Of a stretch of 64,000 bases of DNA, positions 42,128 to 50,963 are shown one piece after another (within the stretch, counting starts at the first letter, position 1; every line of letters starts with the position of its first letter). The notes below the pieces were generated by a model. It worked only from the letters and a program-made list of their open reading frames with translations. It did not search any database and was not told the origin of the DNA. Position numbers and translations under genes: made by a program. The stretch comes from an uncultured bacterium. Lineage in GTDB: Bacteria > UBP6 > UBA1177. Where the stretch lies: NCBI GenBank assembly GCA_905233945.1, contig CAJOFY010000018.1, positions 1 through 64,000 on the forward strand, in the 5' to 3' direction.

Positions 42128-42655
42128 ATGAAGAATATTGTCTTTTTTATTTGTGTCGTCTTCTTTGCCGTTTCATGCGGTAGCGCACCGTCGAAAACGG
42201 ATGAGCCGGCATCAGCTTCCGGAGAACAGGCCGGTTTTTCGATAAACCTTGAAAAAGTTGACGGCGGAAGTTTCTCGTTCGAAGAGATCCGCGGCAAAAA
42301 GCATCTTGTCGCCGCTTTCTGGGCTACATGGTGCGAGCCGTGCAAACAGGAGCTCAAGAAACTCGCCGAGATTTACCCCGATTTTTCGGCTTCGGTTGAG
42401 TTTGTCGGAATTTCGACTGACGCCGAGGATATGATTGACAAAGTGAATGAGTTCGCTGCCGAGGCGGCGCTGCCGTTCCCGGTTCTCATTGATCCGAGCG
42501 GAAACACCGTCAGTTCGATAATTCCAGGCGGCGATTCCGTTCCTTACATGGTTGTCGTTGACAAGAACGGAGTGATTGTTTCGCGTCACAGCGGATACAA
42601 TCCCGGAGATGAAAATGCTCTCAGGAAAGAACTTGAAGAGCTTTTATCCCGTTGA
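42128..42655 (+). CDS. TlpA-like thioredoxin lipoprotein (CEPC motif)
   Basis: A 175-residue lipoprotein with lipobox AVSC (Cys17). The TlpA/ResA-like domain shows VAAFWATWCEPCKQELKKLA, a WCxxC active site, and VPYMVVVDKNGVIVSRHSGY with the cis-Pro region. TlpA/ResA proteins reduce disulfides in the periplasm, for instance during cytochrome c maturation; no cytochrome genes are near, so the client is unknown. It is tightly linked to the preceding CPYC lipoprotein, suggesting that the two work as a pair. Confidence 0.88.
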   Translation: MKNIVFFICVVFFAVSCGSAPSKTDEPASASGEQAGFSINLEKVDGGSFSFEEIRGKKHLVAAFWATWCEPCKQELKKLAEIYPDFSASVEFVGISTDAEDMIDKVNEFAAEAALPFPVLIDPSGNTVSSIIPGGDSVPYMVVVDKNGVIVSRHSGYNPGDENALRKELEELLSR

Positions 42656-42782
42656 TTTTTTTGTTGTTTTTGTTTTTTGTTCGCGAAATGACGAAAAAAC
42701 TTGAATTTATATGTTCTTTTACTACTCTCTTGCTGATTTTTTTGATTGTTTCTCAAGTATTTTGACTTTTTAGGAGGATTTG

Positions 42783-44219
42783 ATGTTCAAGAAAATGCTT
42801 ACACTGCTTATCGCAGTTCTTTTTGTCGTTCCTTTTATGGCAGCGGCAGACGATTTTGATGATGATTTCGGCGGTTTCGAGGATGAAGGAGAGGATTCCG
42901 AGTCCGAAGAAGAGGAAGAAGAAGCTCCGGCAAAGAAAAAATCCAAAGAGCAGTCCGAAAGTGACGCTGCAATGAAAGACCTTATGGGTGATCCAGATGA
43001 GGAAAAAGAGGAAGCGTCTGAAAAAAATAGCGAAGACGGCGCGGTTGAAGCTGCACCTGCTGAAGAAGGAAAAGCTGCTGCTGGCAAATCTTTCAAAGGC
43101 GTTAAACCGATCCTTCTCGTAAAAGGCGGTTTCACGGTTTTCGGTTCTTATAAGAGATGGAACGGGAGTGAATCCACGAAAAAAACTTCAAGCATGAGCT
43201 CGATGTTCGGCAGCCTTGACGAAGGAATCGTCGGTCTTGAATATCAGGGCAAACATGTCATTGCAAAGGGAACGCTCAATATCAGAACCAACTATGCTTT
43301 CATGGAAAATGGCGCTAATCCGCTTGCAAGAGTCAACTATCATTCGATTCAGAACGGTGCTGCAAATGCTCTTTATGAAGTTTACGGCGGCATTAAGTTC
43401 TTTGATGTTTTCATTAAAGCAGGTAAACTGATGCCTGAATACGGCCTTGTTGATTCATGGCAGAACCTCGGAATGGGTTTCACGACTCCGTATCTTACCA
43501 GAAGCCTTGTCGTAGTTGAAGGTTTCCTTCCTGAGACAGACGCAGGTCTTGCTCTCGGCTACAACGGCATAATCAAGAATGACCACAACGTTTTCCTCGG
43601 TCTTTCACTCGGAACCGGCGCAAACAACAGCGAATTCTGGGATTCAGACAGAACCATGGGACTTTACGGAAGAGTCGGTTACGGCTTTAAAGATTATGTA
43701 AAAGCTGCTTTCGCTTTCCAGTACAGAAAAGATCACCATATGGCTAAAGACCTTGACGCTGTCGGTATCGGCGTTCATCTTAATGTTTCAGCTAAAGGCT
43801 TCGAAATGCCGTTCACTTTTGATTACAACATGATGAAGATGCTCAAGGGTGAAAATGCAATAAGAAAGAGCACGACTTCTCTTCTTATTTCTGCGGCTCC
43901 CGGCTACGCATACCACTTCAACCACGAATGGATTGACAAAGTCGGTCTTGCATTGAGATACGACCTTGTTCAGGGTGTTTACCTTAATGGCGCTGAGCAC
44001 TACCTCAACTGGAACAACTTCAAAAGCAATTCCATGATCATGAGGATCGGTGTTACTGCGAACTTCTTCACAAAAGAGCTTGCAGGAGTCCGCGGCATGG
44101 CTGGTCTTACGTTCCTTATGCAGCCGAAAAGCAAAGTTGATAAAAGCGGAACATATGACGGCAAAAAGTACGATTACGGCTTCACGACACTCGTTCTTCA
44201 GGCCGGTGCTGAGTTCTAA
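42783..44219 (+). CDS. Outer-membrane beta-barrel-like protein with acidic N-terminus
   Basis: A 478-residue exported protein. The signal peptide covers residues 1-21. A strongly acidic, Lys-containing spacer follows to about residue 105. The remainder has repeated amphipathic strands with aromatic ends (for example IVGLEYQGKHVIAKGTLNIR, YGRVGYGFKDYVKAAFAFQY) and ends in a terminal-phenylalanine strand TTLVLQAGAEF, as expected of outer-membrane beta barrels. AGGAGG precedes the ATG, and a terminator follows at once, so it is transcribed alone. It is probably a porin-like or surface barrel. Confidence 0.8.
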   Translation: MFKKMLTLLIAVLFVVPFMAAADDFDDDFGGFEDEGEDSESEEEEEEAPAKKKSKEQSESDAAMKDLMGDPDEEKEEASEKNSEDGAVEAAPAEEGKAAAGKSFKGVKPILLVKGGFTVFGSYKRWNGSESTKKTSSMSSMFGSLDEGIVGLEYQGKHVIAKGTLNIRTNYAFMENGANPLARVNYHSIQNGAANALYEVYGGIKFFDVFIKAGKLMPEYGLVDSWQNLGMGFTTPYLTRSLVVVEGFLPETDAGLALGYNGIIKNDHNVFLGLSLGTGANNSEFWDSDRTMGLYGRVGYGFKDYVKAAFAFQYRKDHHMAKDLDAVGIGVHLNVSAKGFEMPFTFDYNMMKMLKGENAIRKSTTSLLISAAPGYAYHFNHEWIDKVGLALRYDLVQGVYLNGAEHYLNWNNFKSNSMIMRIGVTANFFTKELAGVRGMAGLTFLMQPKSKVDKSGTYDGKKYDYGFTTLVLQAGAEF

Positions 44220-44234
44220 GATTTGTGTTTTTAA

Positions 44235-44259
44235 GGGGGCTTGAGCCCCCGTTTTTTTT
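44235..44259 (+). terminator. Rho-independent terminator after the barrel gene
   Basis: Hairpin GGGGGC-TTGA-GCCCCC (44235-44250), then a G and eight T. Confidence 0.9.
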
Positions 44260-44297
44260 ATTTTTTACTTTTCCGGTATGGAAAAATGGAGGATTTT

Positions 44298-44915
44298 ATG
44301 AAAAAATCGGTTCTTATTATGATTGTTTTCGCAATGCTTTTTGCTTTTTCCGCAGTTTCGTGCGGTGAGAAAAAAACAGTAGACGAAAGAGCTCTGGTCA
44401 AAGAGCTTGTCGAAAAAGGCGAATACCAGCAGGCAAAGGCGAAACTCGTAACACTGAGAGGACAGTATCCGAATGATCAGGAACTGACGGAACTCAACAG
44501 ACAGGTCGATGAGAAAATCGCCGAGAGTTTTTATCAGAAATACTGGGATGAAGCTGAGCAGAAAGGTGATCACAAGGCTTGGATCGAAGCCATGATCAGA
44601 ATCAAGAAAGTCGAGAACATCAATAAGGAAATGGTAAACGGCTGGATCAAAAAAGCTGCTGAAAAATGTGTCGATGCAGGTGCAAAAAGCCTTAACGACG
44701 GAATGCTTCTCGCACTTCTGGACCAGCTTGTTCAGCGTTATCAGGTTATAACGATGAACGACAGGCTCATGTATATCACGATGTTCGTAAAGGAAGGAAG
44801 ATTCCCGCTTAAAGAGTGGCAGGACACTTTCACCACGAAATATCCGGAACTTATGGACGAGGAAACCGATAAATTCGTCGGCTGGCCGAGACCTGAAAAA
44901 CCGGCATCGAAATAA
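44298..44915 (+). CDS. Small helical lipoprotein
   Basis: A 205-residue lipoprotein (lipobox AVSC, Cys22). The N-terminal part resembles a TPR pair (ALVKELVEKGEYQQAKAKLV, then QELTELNRQVDEK), while the rest is helical without known motifs. The ATG at 44298 follows GGAGG; in-frame starts further upstream overlap the terminator and are not used. Possibly an envelope assembly or scaffold protein; function unknown. Confidence 0.75.
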   Translation: MKKSVLIMIVFAMLFAFSAVSCGEKKTVDERALVKELVEKGEYQQAKAKLVTLRGQYPNDQELTELNRQVDEKIAESFYQKYWDEAEQKGDHKAWIEAMIRIKKVENINKEMVNGWIKKAAEKCVDAGAKSLNDGMLLALLDQLVQRYQVITMNDRLMYITMFVKEGRFPLKEWQDTFTTKYPELMDEETDKFVGWPRPEKPASK

Positions 44916-45121
44916 GCGCGTCACATTTTTTCTTATTTTTTCAAAATTTTTGTCTGAATCCTGAAATTTTTACAGCGTTGATTTGTTTGTATAATTGTGT
45001 TTTGTTTGCTTGTTGTGCGATAAAGATGGATAAAAAATATAAAAATATATGCATTTAAATCTTTTCTTATTCGTTTTTATGTTTATAATCCTATGTTTCG
45101 GTTGTTTTTTACGGACTTGCG

Positions 45122-46732
45122 ATGTATAAGTATTTGTTCGGTGTTCTGCTTCTCGGAATAGTTGTTCTGGTTCATGAATTCGGTCACTTTATTGTAGCAC
45201 GTCTCTGCGGAGTCAGGGTCGAAGTCTTTTCAATCGGTTTCGGTCATCCTATTTTTAAGAAAAAACACGGTGATACTGAATACAGGATTTCGCTTGTTCC
45301 GCTCGGCGGATATGTCAAAATGCTCGGAGAATCTACTTCCGAAGAGTCCGAGGTCGCTGAAAACGAGATCCAATACTCTTTCAGCGCCAAAAAGTGGTGG
45401 CAGAAGGTGCTTATAGTCTGCGCAGGGCCGGTTTTCAACCTGATTTTTGCGTTTATAGTCCTCATTTTTGTCGCATTTTTCATGTTCGAAGCCCCTTCTT
45501 CCGTTCTTGAGTTTGTCTCTCCCGACGGTGCTGCTTACGCTGCGGGGATTTCGGATGGTGACAGAATAGTTGAGATGAACGGCGAGCCGGTCGCGGTGTG
45601 GGATGATATCCCGTCGGTCCTTGCCCCGGTTTCCGATACCGCAGGATGCGGCGAAGTAAGCGTTAAAGTCGAAAAAGCGCTAACAAAAGAGGTTAAGACT
45701 TACACTGTTCACCCGAAAACAGGTTCCTACACCGATATGTTCGGTGATGAAAAGCGGCGCTGCGAGCTCGGCGTGGTCAGATTTCCGCGCGGACCGAAAA
45801 TATTCCTGCTCGGGGATTTTCCCGGACTTGAAAACGGTGACGTTGTTCTTTCTGTGGACGGAGAGAAGATTTCAAGATACTACGAGCTTGCCGAAAGAAT
45901 CAGAAAACCGTTCGGAAAAATGGTTGTTTTGCGCGGCGGGAATGAAGTCTCTGTCAATTTTCCGCAGGATATGCCGGAAAAACTTGAGATTGCATACGGC
46001 GGTCTTCTGGTTAAATCGGTTGAAAACGGCAGTTATTCCGAAAAAGTCGGCGTGAAAGAAGGCGATTTCATAATGGAACTGAACGATTCCGTAATTACCG
46101 CTCCTTTCCAGTTTTATTCGGTTATCGGGAAACTCAAGGAAGGAGACAGTGTGAAACTGACCTTTGTCCGCGGTGGAGTCCGTCAGAACATAGAGTTTAC
46201 GGTTTCTTTCGACGAAAGTGAAAACGAGATGACGGGGCTTAGAGACAAAAGACTGAACTGGGGAGCGTATTTTGATTATGACAGCGAAATTCCTGAAATT
46301 TACGCCCGTCGGAACAACCTGCTGACTTTCCCCGTGAGATACGCAGCGAAAGAGATGTCTGACATTGTTGTCTCGACTTTCAAAGGGCTTGCCTACATGA
46401 TCAGCGGAAAACTTTCGTCAAAAGGGCTCGGCGGGCCGATTATGATTTTCGATATCTCGAAGCGTGCCGCCGACGCCGGTATCCGCTATTTTCTGGCGAT
46501 AATGGCTATGATAAGCATAAATTTAGGCCTTATCAATCTGTTTCCGATTCCCGTTCTTGACGGCGGATATGTCGTGATTTATACGCTCGAAGGAGTGATC
46601 GGGCGCACAATTCCGGCTAAAATCAAGGAGAAGGCGCTTATGGCCGGCTTGTTTCTGCTCTGCGGGTTGATGGTTTTTGCGGTTTTCAACGATTTTATGA
46701 GATATATTCCGAAGATTTTTAACCATGGCTGA
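45122..46732 (+). CDS. rseP: RIP metalloprotease RseP with extra PDZ
   Basis: A 536-residue site-2 protease. The zinc motif HEFGH is at residues 18-22 in the first transmembrane helix, and NLFPIPVLDGGYV near 475 provides the second metal-ligand region. It cuts membrane-embedded substrates such as anti-sigma factors after another protease has acted, and it clears signal peptides. The middle section shows three PDZ-like segments (VSPDGAAYAAGISDGDRIVE, FPGLENGDVVLSVDGEKISR, SYSEKVGVKEGDFIMELNDS) rather than the usual one or two, explaining the length. It is followed by tolQ after 20 bases. A TATAAT box is at 44990-44995, but I saw no good -35 partner. Confidence 0.92.
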   Translation: MYKYLFGVLLLGIVVLVHEFGHFIVARLCGVRVEVFSIGFGHPIFKKKHGDTEYRISLVPLGGYVKMLGESTSEESEVAENEIQYSFSAKKWWQKVLIVCAGPVFNLIFAFIVLIFVAFFMFEAPSSVLEFVSPDGAAYAAGISDGDRIVEMNGEPVAVWDDIPSVLAPVSDTAGCGEVSVKVEKALTKEVKTYTVHPKTGSYTDMFGDEKRRCELGVVRFPRGPKIFLLGDFPGLENGDVVLSVDGEKISRYYELAERIRKPFGKMVVLRGGNEVSVNFPQDMPEKLEIAYGGLLVKSVENGSYSEKVGVKEGDFIMELNDSVITAPFQFYSVIGKLKEGDSVKLTFVRGGVRQNIEFTVSFDESENEMTGLRDKRLNWGAYFDYDSEIPEIYARRNNLLTFPVRYAAKEMSDIVVSTFKGLAYMISGKLSSKGLGGPIMIFDISKRAADAGIRYFLAIMAMISINLGLINLFPIPVLDGGYVVIYTLEGVIGRTIPAKIKEKALMAGLFLLCGLMVFAVFNDFMRYIPKIFNHG

Positions 46733-46752
46733 TTTGTTTTTGGAGGTTTTTG

Positions 46753-47475
46753 ATGATTATCAATCTTAGTGTTGCGGCAAATTCTTTGACGGCGGGGCTT
46801 CAGCTTGCCGAAACGGTGAAAAACTCTTCCCTGCTTGTAAATATTATGCTTTTTGCCCTTATTCTTGCAAGTGTCATTTCGCTTGCGATAATCGCCGTAA
46901 AGTTTGTCCAATACAGGCAGGCGGCCATAGAAACAGCCCAGTTTGTAGATATTTTCTGGAAAAACAAGGAGGCGCAGGATGTCGCCGCAAAGACGGCTAC
47001 TTTGACAAAATCACCTGTCTCCGCTGTGTTTGCGGCAGGTTTCGTTGAATTTAAAGATACTAAGGAATCATGGGAGGACAAGGGCATTGTCGTTATCGGC
47101 AGTAAAGTCGATGATCTCGCTGCGAATGTCGAAAGGGCGATGCGCCGTGAAATCCATGTCAGAACCCAGCTCCTTGAAAACGGTCTTTCTTTTCTGGCGA
47201 CAACCGCGACCGCTTCGCCTTTCATCGGCCTTTTCGGAACGGTTTACGGTATTATGAACGCATTCCAGGAAATCGGAAAAACGGGCAGTGCGACACTCGG
47301 TTCGATCGCGCCGCATCTTTCCGACGCCCTTGTTACGACTGCATTCGGCCTTATCGCGGCAATTCCGGCATCGGTCGCTTTCAACTACTTCAACGCACGT
47401 CTTCAGAAGTTTGAGAACGAATCGATGAATATTGCCGCCGATTTCATCAATCAGATCAAGAGGAGCAACGTCTGA
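46753..47475 (+). CDS. tolQ: TolQ/ExbB-type proton channel
   Basis: A 240-residue inner-membrane protein with three transmembrane helices. The MotA/TolQ/ExbB domain is evident in LLENGLSFLATTATASPFIG, LFGTVYGIMNAFQEIG and DALVTTAFGLIAAIPASVAF. With TolR it uses the proton gradient to drive TolA and so constrict the outer membrane at division. The ATG at 46753 follows GGAGG. The gene shares one base with the tolR start, placing it firmly in the Tol-Pal operon. Confidence 0.93.
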   Translation: MIINLSVAANSLTAGLQLAETVKNSSLLVNIMLFALILASVISLAIIAVKFVQYRQAAIETAQFVDIFWKNKEAQDVAAKTATLTKSPVSAVFAAGFVEFKDTKESWEDKGIVVIGSKVDDLAANVERAMRREIHVRTQLLENGLSFLATTATASPFIGLFGTVYGIMNAFQEIGKTGSATLGSIAPHLSDALVTTAFGLIAAIPASVAFNYFNARLQKFENESMNIAADFINQIKRSNV

Positions 47476-47912
47476 TGGCAAATTACGGAATGGAGGAACC
47501 GCGGAAAAGGAACGTCCGCGCCGAGATGAACATCACTCCGATGGTTGACATTGTTTTTACTCTTTTGATAATTTTTATGGTTGCGGCACCGCTCATTGAA
47601 CAGGGAGTTGACCTCGATCTGCCGCAGACCGAGACTGTTCCGATAGAAAGCCCGAAAGACAAGTTCATTGTCCGTGTTTTCAGCGGAAAAAAAGAGACCG
47701 ACAACCAGATTTTTATCGACAAAACAGAAGTTCCTATCAAAGATCTTGAAGTCAAGCTCAAAACAAACGCGCTTCTTCAGGAGAAAAAGGAGATATACCT
47801 TCATGCCAGCCGCGATCTTTCGTACGGTTATATTGTCAGAATAATGGCGATAATGAAAAAAGCCGGCGTGAACAATATAAACCTTGTGACTGAACCTTTG
47901 GAGAAGGAGTAG
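47475..47912 (+). CDS. tolR: TolR/ExbD-type biopolymer transport protein
   Basis: A 145-residue protein with a single N-terminal transmembrane helix. The signature NITPMVDIVFTLLIIFMVAA includes the essential Asp in the membrane helix that carries protons with TolQ. The periplasmic part has the ExbD/TolR fold (KEIYLHASRDLSYGYIVRIM). It lies between tolQ (one-base overlap) and tolA (six-base gap). Confidence 0.93.
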   Translation: MANYGMEEPRKRNVRAEMNITPMVDIVFTLLIIFMVAAPLIEQGVDLDLPQTETVPIESPKDKFIVRVFSGKKETDNQIFIDKTEVPIKDLEVKLKTNALLQEKKEIYLHASRDLSYGYIVRIMAIMKKAGVNNINLVTEPLEKE

Positions 47913-47918
47913 AAGGGA

Positions 47919-48770
47919 ATGGCTAGTAATGTACGTAACGGTTCATTTATTTTCGGAAAAAATTCGGGGGGAGTGAGCCGGAAATTTTTCTTAGGATGCT
48001 CTTTCGGTTCGCTGGTCATCCATATTCTCGTGCTGATTTTCTTTGCAAGCGGTCTGTGGTTCACGCAAAGCCGCAGAATCGAATTCGAGAGTGTCCAGGC
48101 GAAGCTCGTGAAGCTGGGCGAAGAGCGTGACAAGAAACTGCTTCCGCGCATAACGCAGCCGAAACCGGCACCGAAATCAGAGAAAAAAGACCCAAAGCCT
48201 GAGCCTAAAAAAGAGGAGAAAGTCGTCGAAAAGCCTAAACAAAAACCTGACGGCAAGGCTAACTCGCTGAAGCCAAAGGAAGAGCCGAAAAAAGCCGAGA
48301 AGCCTAAGAAAGATGAAAAGCCGAAGGAAGAAAAGAAAAAGCCTTCCTCTCTTGACGAGCTTATTGCCGGCGATGTTATGGAGAAAATCAAACGCGATGC
48401 CCGTGCCGAAGAGAGCAAGGAAGGGGCGAAGGACGGTGTCGAGGACGGTGATGTCACTGATCCGGCTCTCGCTCTGAAAGCGAATATGTATGCCCGTCAG
48501 ATCAGCAGGAAAATCAAGGAAAACTGGAATATTCCGAGCATAATCTCTGCTGACGAGCGCAAAAAGCTGATGACAAAAATTTATTTTAAAATAACTTTCG
48601 GAGGTGAAGTTTACGATATAAAAATCAGAAATTCATCAGGAAAGTCCGTTTATGACAGTTCGGTAATCGAAGCGGTAAGAAAAACTGCAAAGCTTCCTTT
48701 GCCCGAAGATAAGAATTTGAAGAAACTTGTTTTAAAGGAGGGGTTTGAATGTCCGTTCACTTCAGATTGA
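47919..48770 (+). CDS. tolA: TolA-like energy transducer
   Basis: A 283-residue protein: transmembrane helix at about 27-47, a long Lys/Glu/Pro-rich periplasmic stretch (about 75-155), and a C-terminal TonB_C/TolA-like domain (KITFGGEVYDIKIRNSSGKS, then VYDSSVIEAVRKTAKLPLP). TolA relays force from TolQ-TolR to TolB-Pal. Its position between tolR and tolB supports the name; by domain it could equally be called a TonB-family protein. It overlaps tolB by 22 bases. Confidence 0.85.
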   Translation: MASNVRNGSFIFGKNSGGVSRKFFLGCSFGSLVIHILVLIFFASGLWFTQSRRIEFESVQAKLVKLGEERDKKLLPRITQPKPAPKSEKKDPKPEPKKEEKVVEKPKQKPDGKANSLKPKEEPKKAEKPKKDEKPKEEKKKPSSLDELIAGDVMEKIKRDARAEESKEGAKDGVEDGDVTDPALALKANMYARQISRKIKENWNIPSIISADERKKLMTKIYFKITFGGEVYDIKIRNSSGKSVYDSSVIEAVRKTAKLPLPEDKNLKKLVLKEGFECPFTSD

Positions 48771-50050
48771 TCGCCGCTCTGACGGTGATTTTCGCTTTTT
48801 TTAATCTTTTTGCCCAGCTTCAGGTCGAGGTAAAAGACGGTGCTGTAGCTGACTACAAAATGGCGGTTTCCCCGCTTGCCGTTCTTGGCGGAGCCGATGC
48901 CGGACTCTCTTCCGAAATAACCGGTTCTATTGAGAAAGTTCTTGATATCACAGGTTATTTTAAGGTTCTGGACAAAGACTCGTTCCTCGAGAAACCTGAA
49001 GTCGCGTTCAACAAAGTCGATTTCAAGTCATGGCTCAATGTCGGTGCGAACGGCCTTATCAAGGGATCGATCAAAGGCAAGGATGATGTCGAACTGGAAC
49101 TTGTGTTCTACGAGGTCGCTGGCGGAAAGGAGCGCCTTCACAAAAAATATTCGACAAAGGCCGGTATGGCGAAAAAGGCTGCATACCGCTTTGTGGCGGA
49201 AGTCATCAAAATTCTTACCGGAGAAGAGATGAACTTCATGTTCTCTAAAATCGCCTTCATTGAAAAAACAGGTGACAAATACAATCTTGTAGTTACGAAT
49301 TTTGACGGAAGCAACAAAAAGGTTCTTGTTTCGACGACGGCGACGGTTCTTCTTCCCGAGTGGTCGGCTGACGGAAGCAAGATCTATTACACAAGCCACG
49401 AAAAGAACAATCCGAATCTCTACTCGATAGACCTGAAGACGACGAGGATCAAAACTGTTTCGGCTTACGACGGTCTCAATGTATCGCCGAGTGCGTATCC
49501 GGACAACAAAACGATAGCGCTCTGTCTTTCCAAGGACGGAAATTCGGAACTTTATTCGCTTGATACGACGACAAACGAGCTGAGAAGACTGACAACCAAT
49601 GCCGAAACGGACACCGCTCCCAGTGTAAGTCCGGACGGCAAGGAGATTGTCTTTGTTTCGAACAGATCTGGAAATCCGCAGATCTACAGAATGTCTCTGG
49701 CAGATCTGAGTAAAGTCGAAAGACTTACCGAGCAGGGAAACTACAACCAGGATCCGGAATACAGCCCCGACGGCAAGAAAGTCGCTTTCAGCGGCCGCGA
49801 CGAGAAGTATCAGTTCGATCTTTTTATTATCGATCTGGCTACAAGAAGCATTGAGAGAATAACCCAGAACCAGGGCAAGAACGAGTCTCCGACTTTTTCT
49901 CCCGACAGCAAGGTTATCGGTTTTTCGTCGAACAGAAGCGGCAAAGGAAAACTTTTCCTTTCCAATGTCAGCGGCACGAAACAGATTGCTGTTTATTCGG
50001 GTGAAGGCGAAGTTATGATGCCTTCATGGTCTCCGGCTGAAACTAATTAA
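48749..50050 (+). CDS. tolB: Tol-Pal system protein TolB
   Basis: A 433-residue periplasmic protein. The signal peptide (about 1-21) is followed by the TolB N-terminal domain (about 25-165) and a six-bladed beta propeller with repeated PDG/SPDG motifs ([80 protein letters not shown]). TolB binds Pal and TolA. The start lies inside the end of tolA; pal follows after a few bases. Confidence 0.94.
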   Translation: MSVHFRLIAALTVIFAFFNLFAQLQVEVKDGAVADYKMAVSPLAVLGGADAGLSSEITGSIEKVLDITGYFKVLDKDSFLEKPEVAFNKVDFKSWLNVGANGLIKGSIKGKDDVELELVFYEVAGGKERLHKKYSTKAGMAKKAAYRFVAEVIKILTGEEMNFMFSKIAFIEKTGDKYNLVVTNFDGSNKKVLVSTTATVLLPEWSADGSKIYYTSHEKNNPNLYSIDLKTTRIKTVSAYDGLNVSPSAYPDNKTIALCLSKDGNSELYSLDTTTNELRRLTTNAETDTAPSVSPDGKEIVFVSNRSGNPQIYRMSLADLSKVERLTEQGNYNQDPEYSPDGKKVAFSGRDEKYQFDLFIIDLATRSIERITQNQGKNESPTFSPDSKVIGFSSNRSGKGKLFLSNVSGTKQIAVYSGEGEVMMPSWSPAETN

Positions 50051-50064
50051 GAGAGGTGAGAGAT

Positions 50065-50814
50065 ATGAAACAGATTTTCAATTTTTGCGCAGTCGCGGTT
50101 TTTGTTTTCACGATGGTTTGTTCCTGCGCCGGTAATCCGCCGAAAGATGAAAGAGAAGCTGCTGAAAGTGCTTTTAAAGATGTCGAGGCGGCCAAAGACT
50201 GTGCCAGGGAGGACTATCTTGCGGCAGAAGAGCTTCTGAATCAGGCCCGCGAAGAGATCAACAATAAAAATTACGACAAAGCCAAGGAACTTTTCAATAT
50301 GGTCAAGGAGAAGAGCGACGCGATTGCCAAATACTACCGCGAGCATCCGGACGAGTGCATGAAGAAGAAAAATGACGAAACCGGTGAAAACGGAGGCAAC
50401 GGGGAAGACGGTGATATTAAGGAGTCTGACGTCACTTCTTCCGAAGCGGTCGATCCGGCGGCGGATCCAAAAAATCCGGACATGGATTTCCAGGTCGTTC
50501 ACTTCGAATATAACCAGTATGCAGTTCTTGAAGAAGATCTCCCGAAAATAGACATTATGGCCCAGTGGATGATGAATTTCCCCGAGAGAGTTGTCAGAAT
50601 CGAAGGTCATGCCGATGAACGCGGCAGCAACGACTACAACCTTTCACTCGGCGAGAAGAGGGCTGCGGAAGTAAAAAACAAACTTATCCAGGCAGGCATC
50701 GATTCTGCGAGGATCAAAATCGTATCCTACGGCGAGGAACGTCCGGTAGATCCTGCTTCAAACGAAGAAGCGTGGTTCAAAAACAGAAGAGCTGAGTTCA
50801 AACACGAAAATTAG
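50065..50814 (+). CDS. pal: Peptidoglycan-associated lipoprotein Pal
   Basis: A 249-residue lipoprotein (lipobox near Cys22). After a helical segment and an acidic linker, the C-terminal OmpA-like domain (about 150-249) binds diaminopimelate in peptidoglycan: [40 protein letters not shown] and [12 protein letters not shown]. It is longer than typical Pal (about 170) owing to a roughly 80-residue helical insert after the lipobox. The ATG at 50065 is preferred after GAGAGGTGAG. It is the last gene of the rseP-tol-pal operon. Confidence 0.92.
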   Translation: MKQIFNFCAVAVFVFTMVCSCAGNPPKDEREAAESAFKDVEAAKDCAREDYLAAEELLNQAREEINNKNYDKAKELFNMVKEKSDAIAKYYREHPDECMKKKNDETGENGGNGEDGDIKESDVTSSEAVDPAADPKNPDMDFQVVHFEYNQYAVLEEDLPKIDIMAQWMMNFPERVVRIEGHADERGSNDYNLSLGEKRAAEVKNKLIQAGIDSARIKIVSYGEERPVDPASNEEAWFKNRRAEFKHEN

Positions 50815-50906
50815 TTCATCTGCCGCCGCATTTTTTGAACGGTATCCCGATATTCAGATATGCCGACATCACGACTACGGCGGTGTCGAAATTTTTCCCC
50901 GAATAG

Positions 50907-50934
50907 TTGAAATTTTTCCTTGTTTTAATAAAAT
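50907..50934 (+). promoter_or_regulatory. Promoter for the 50964 lipoprotein
   Basis: TTGAAA, 16 bp, TAAAAT, 29 bases before the ATG. Confidence 0.5.
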
Positions 50935-50963
50935 ATCAGGTCTAAGTTTTTTAGGAGTGAAAA

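Noticed and set aside
44941-45121. Strong promoter before rseP
   Set aside because: A TATAAT box is present at 44990-44995, but no -35 box lies at 16-18 bp; the nearest TTGATT is only 6 bp away. I left it as a possible -10 element only.
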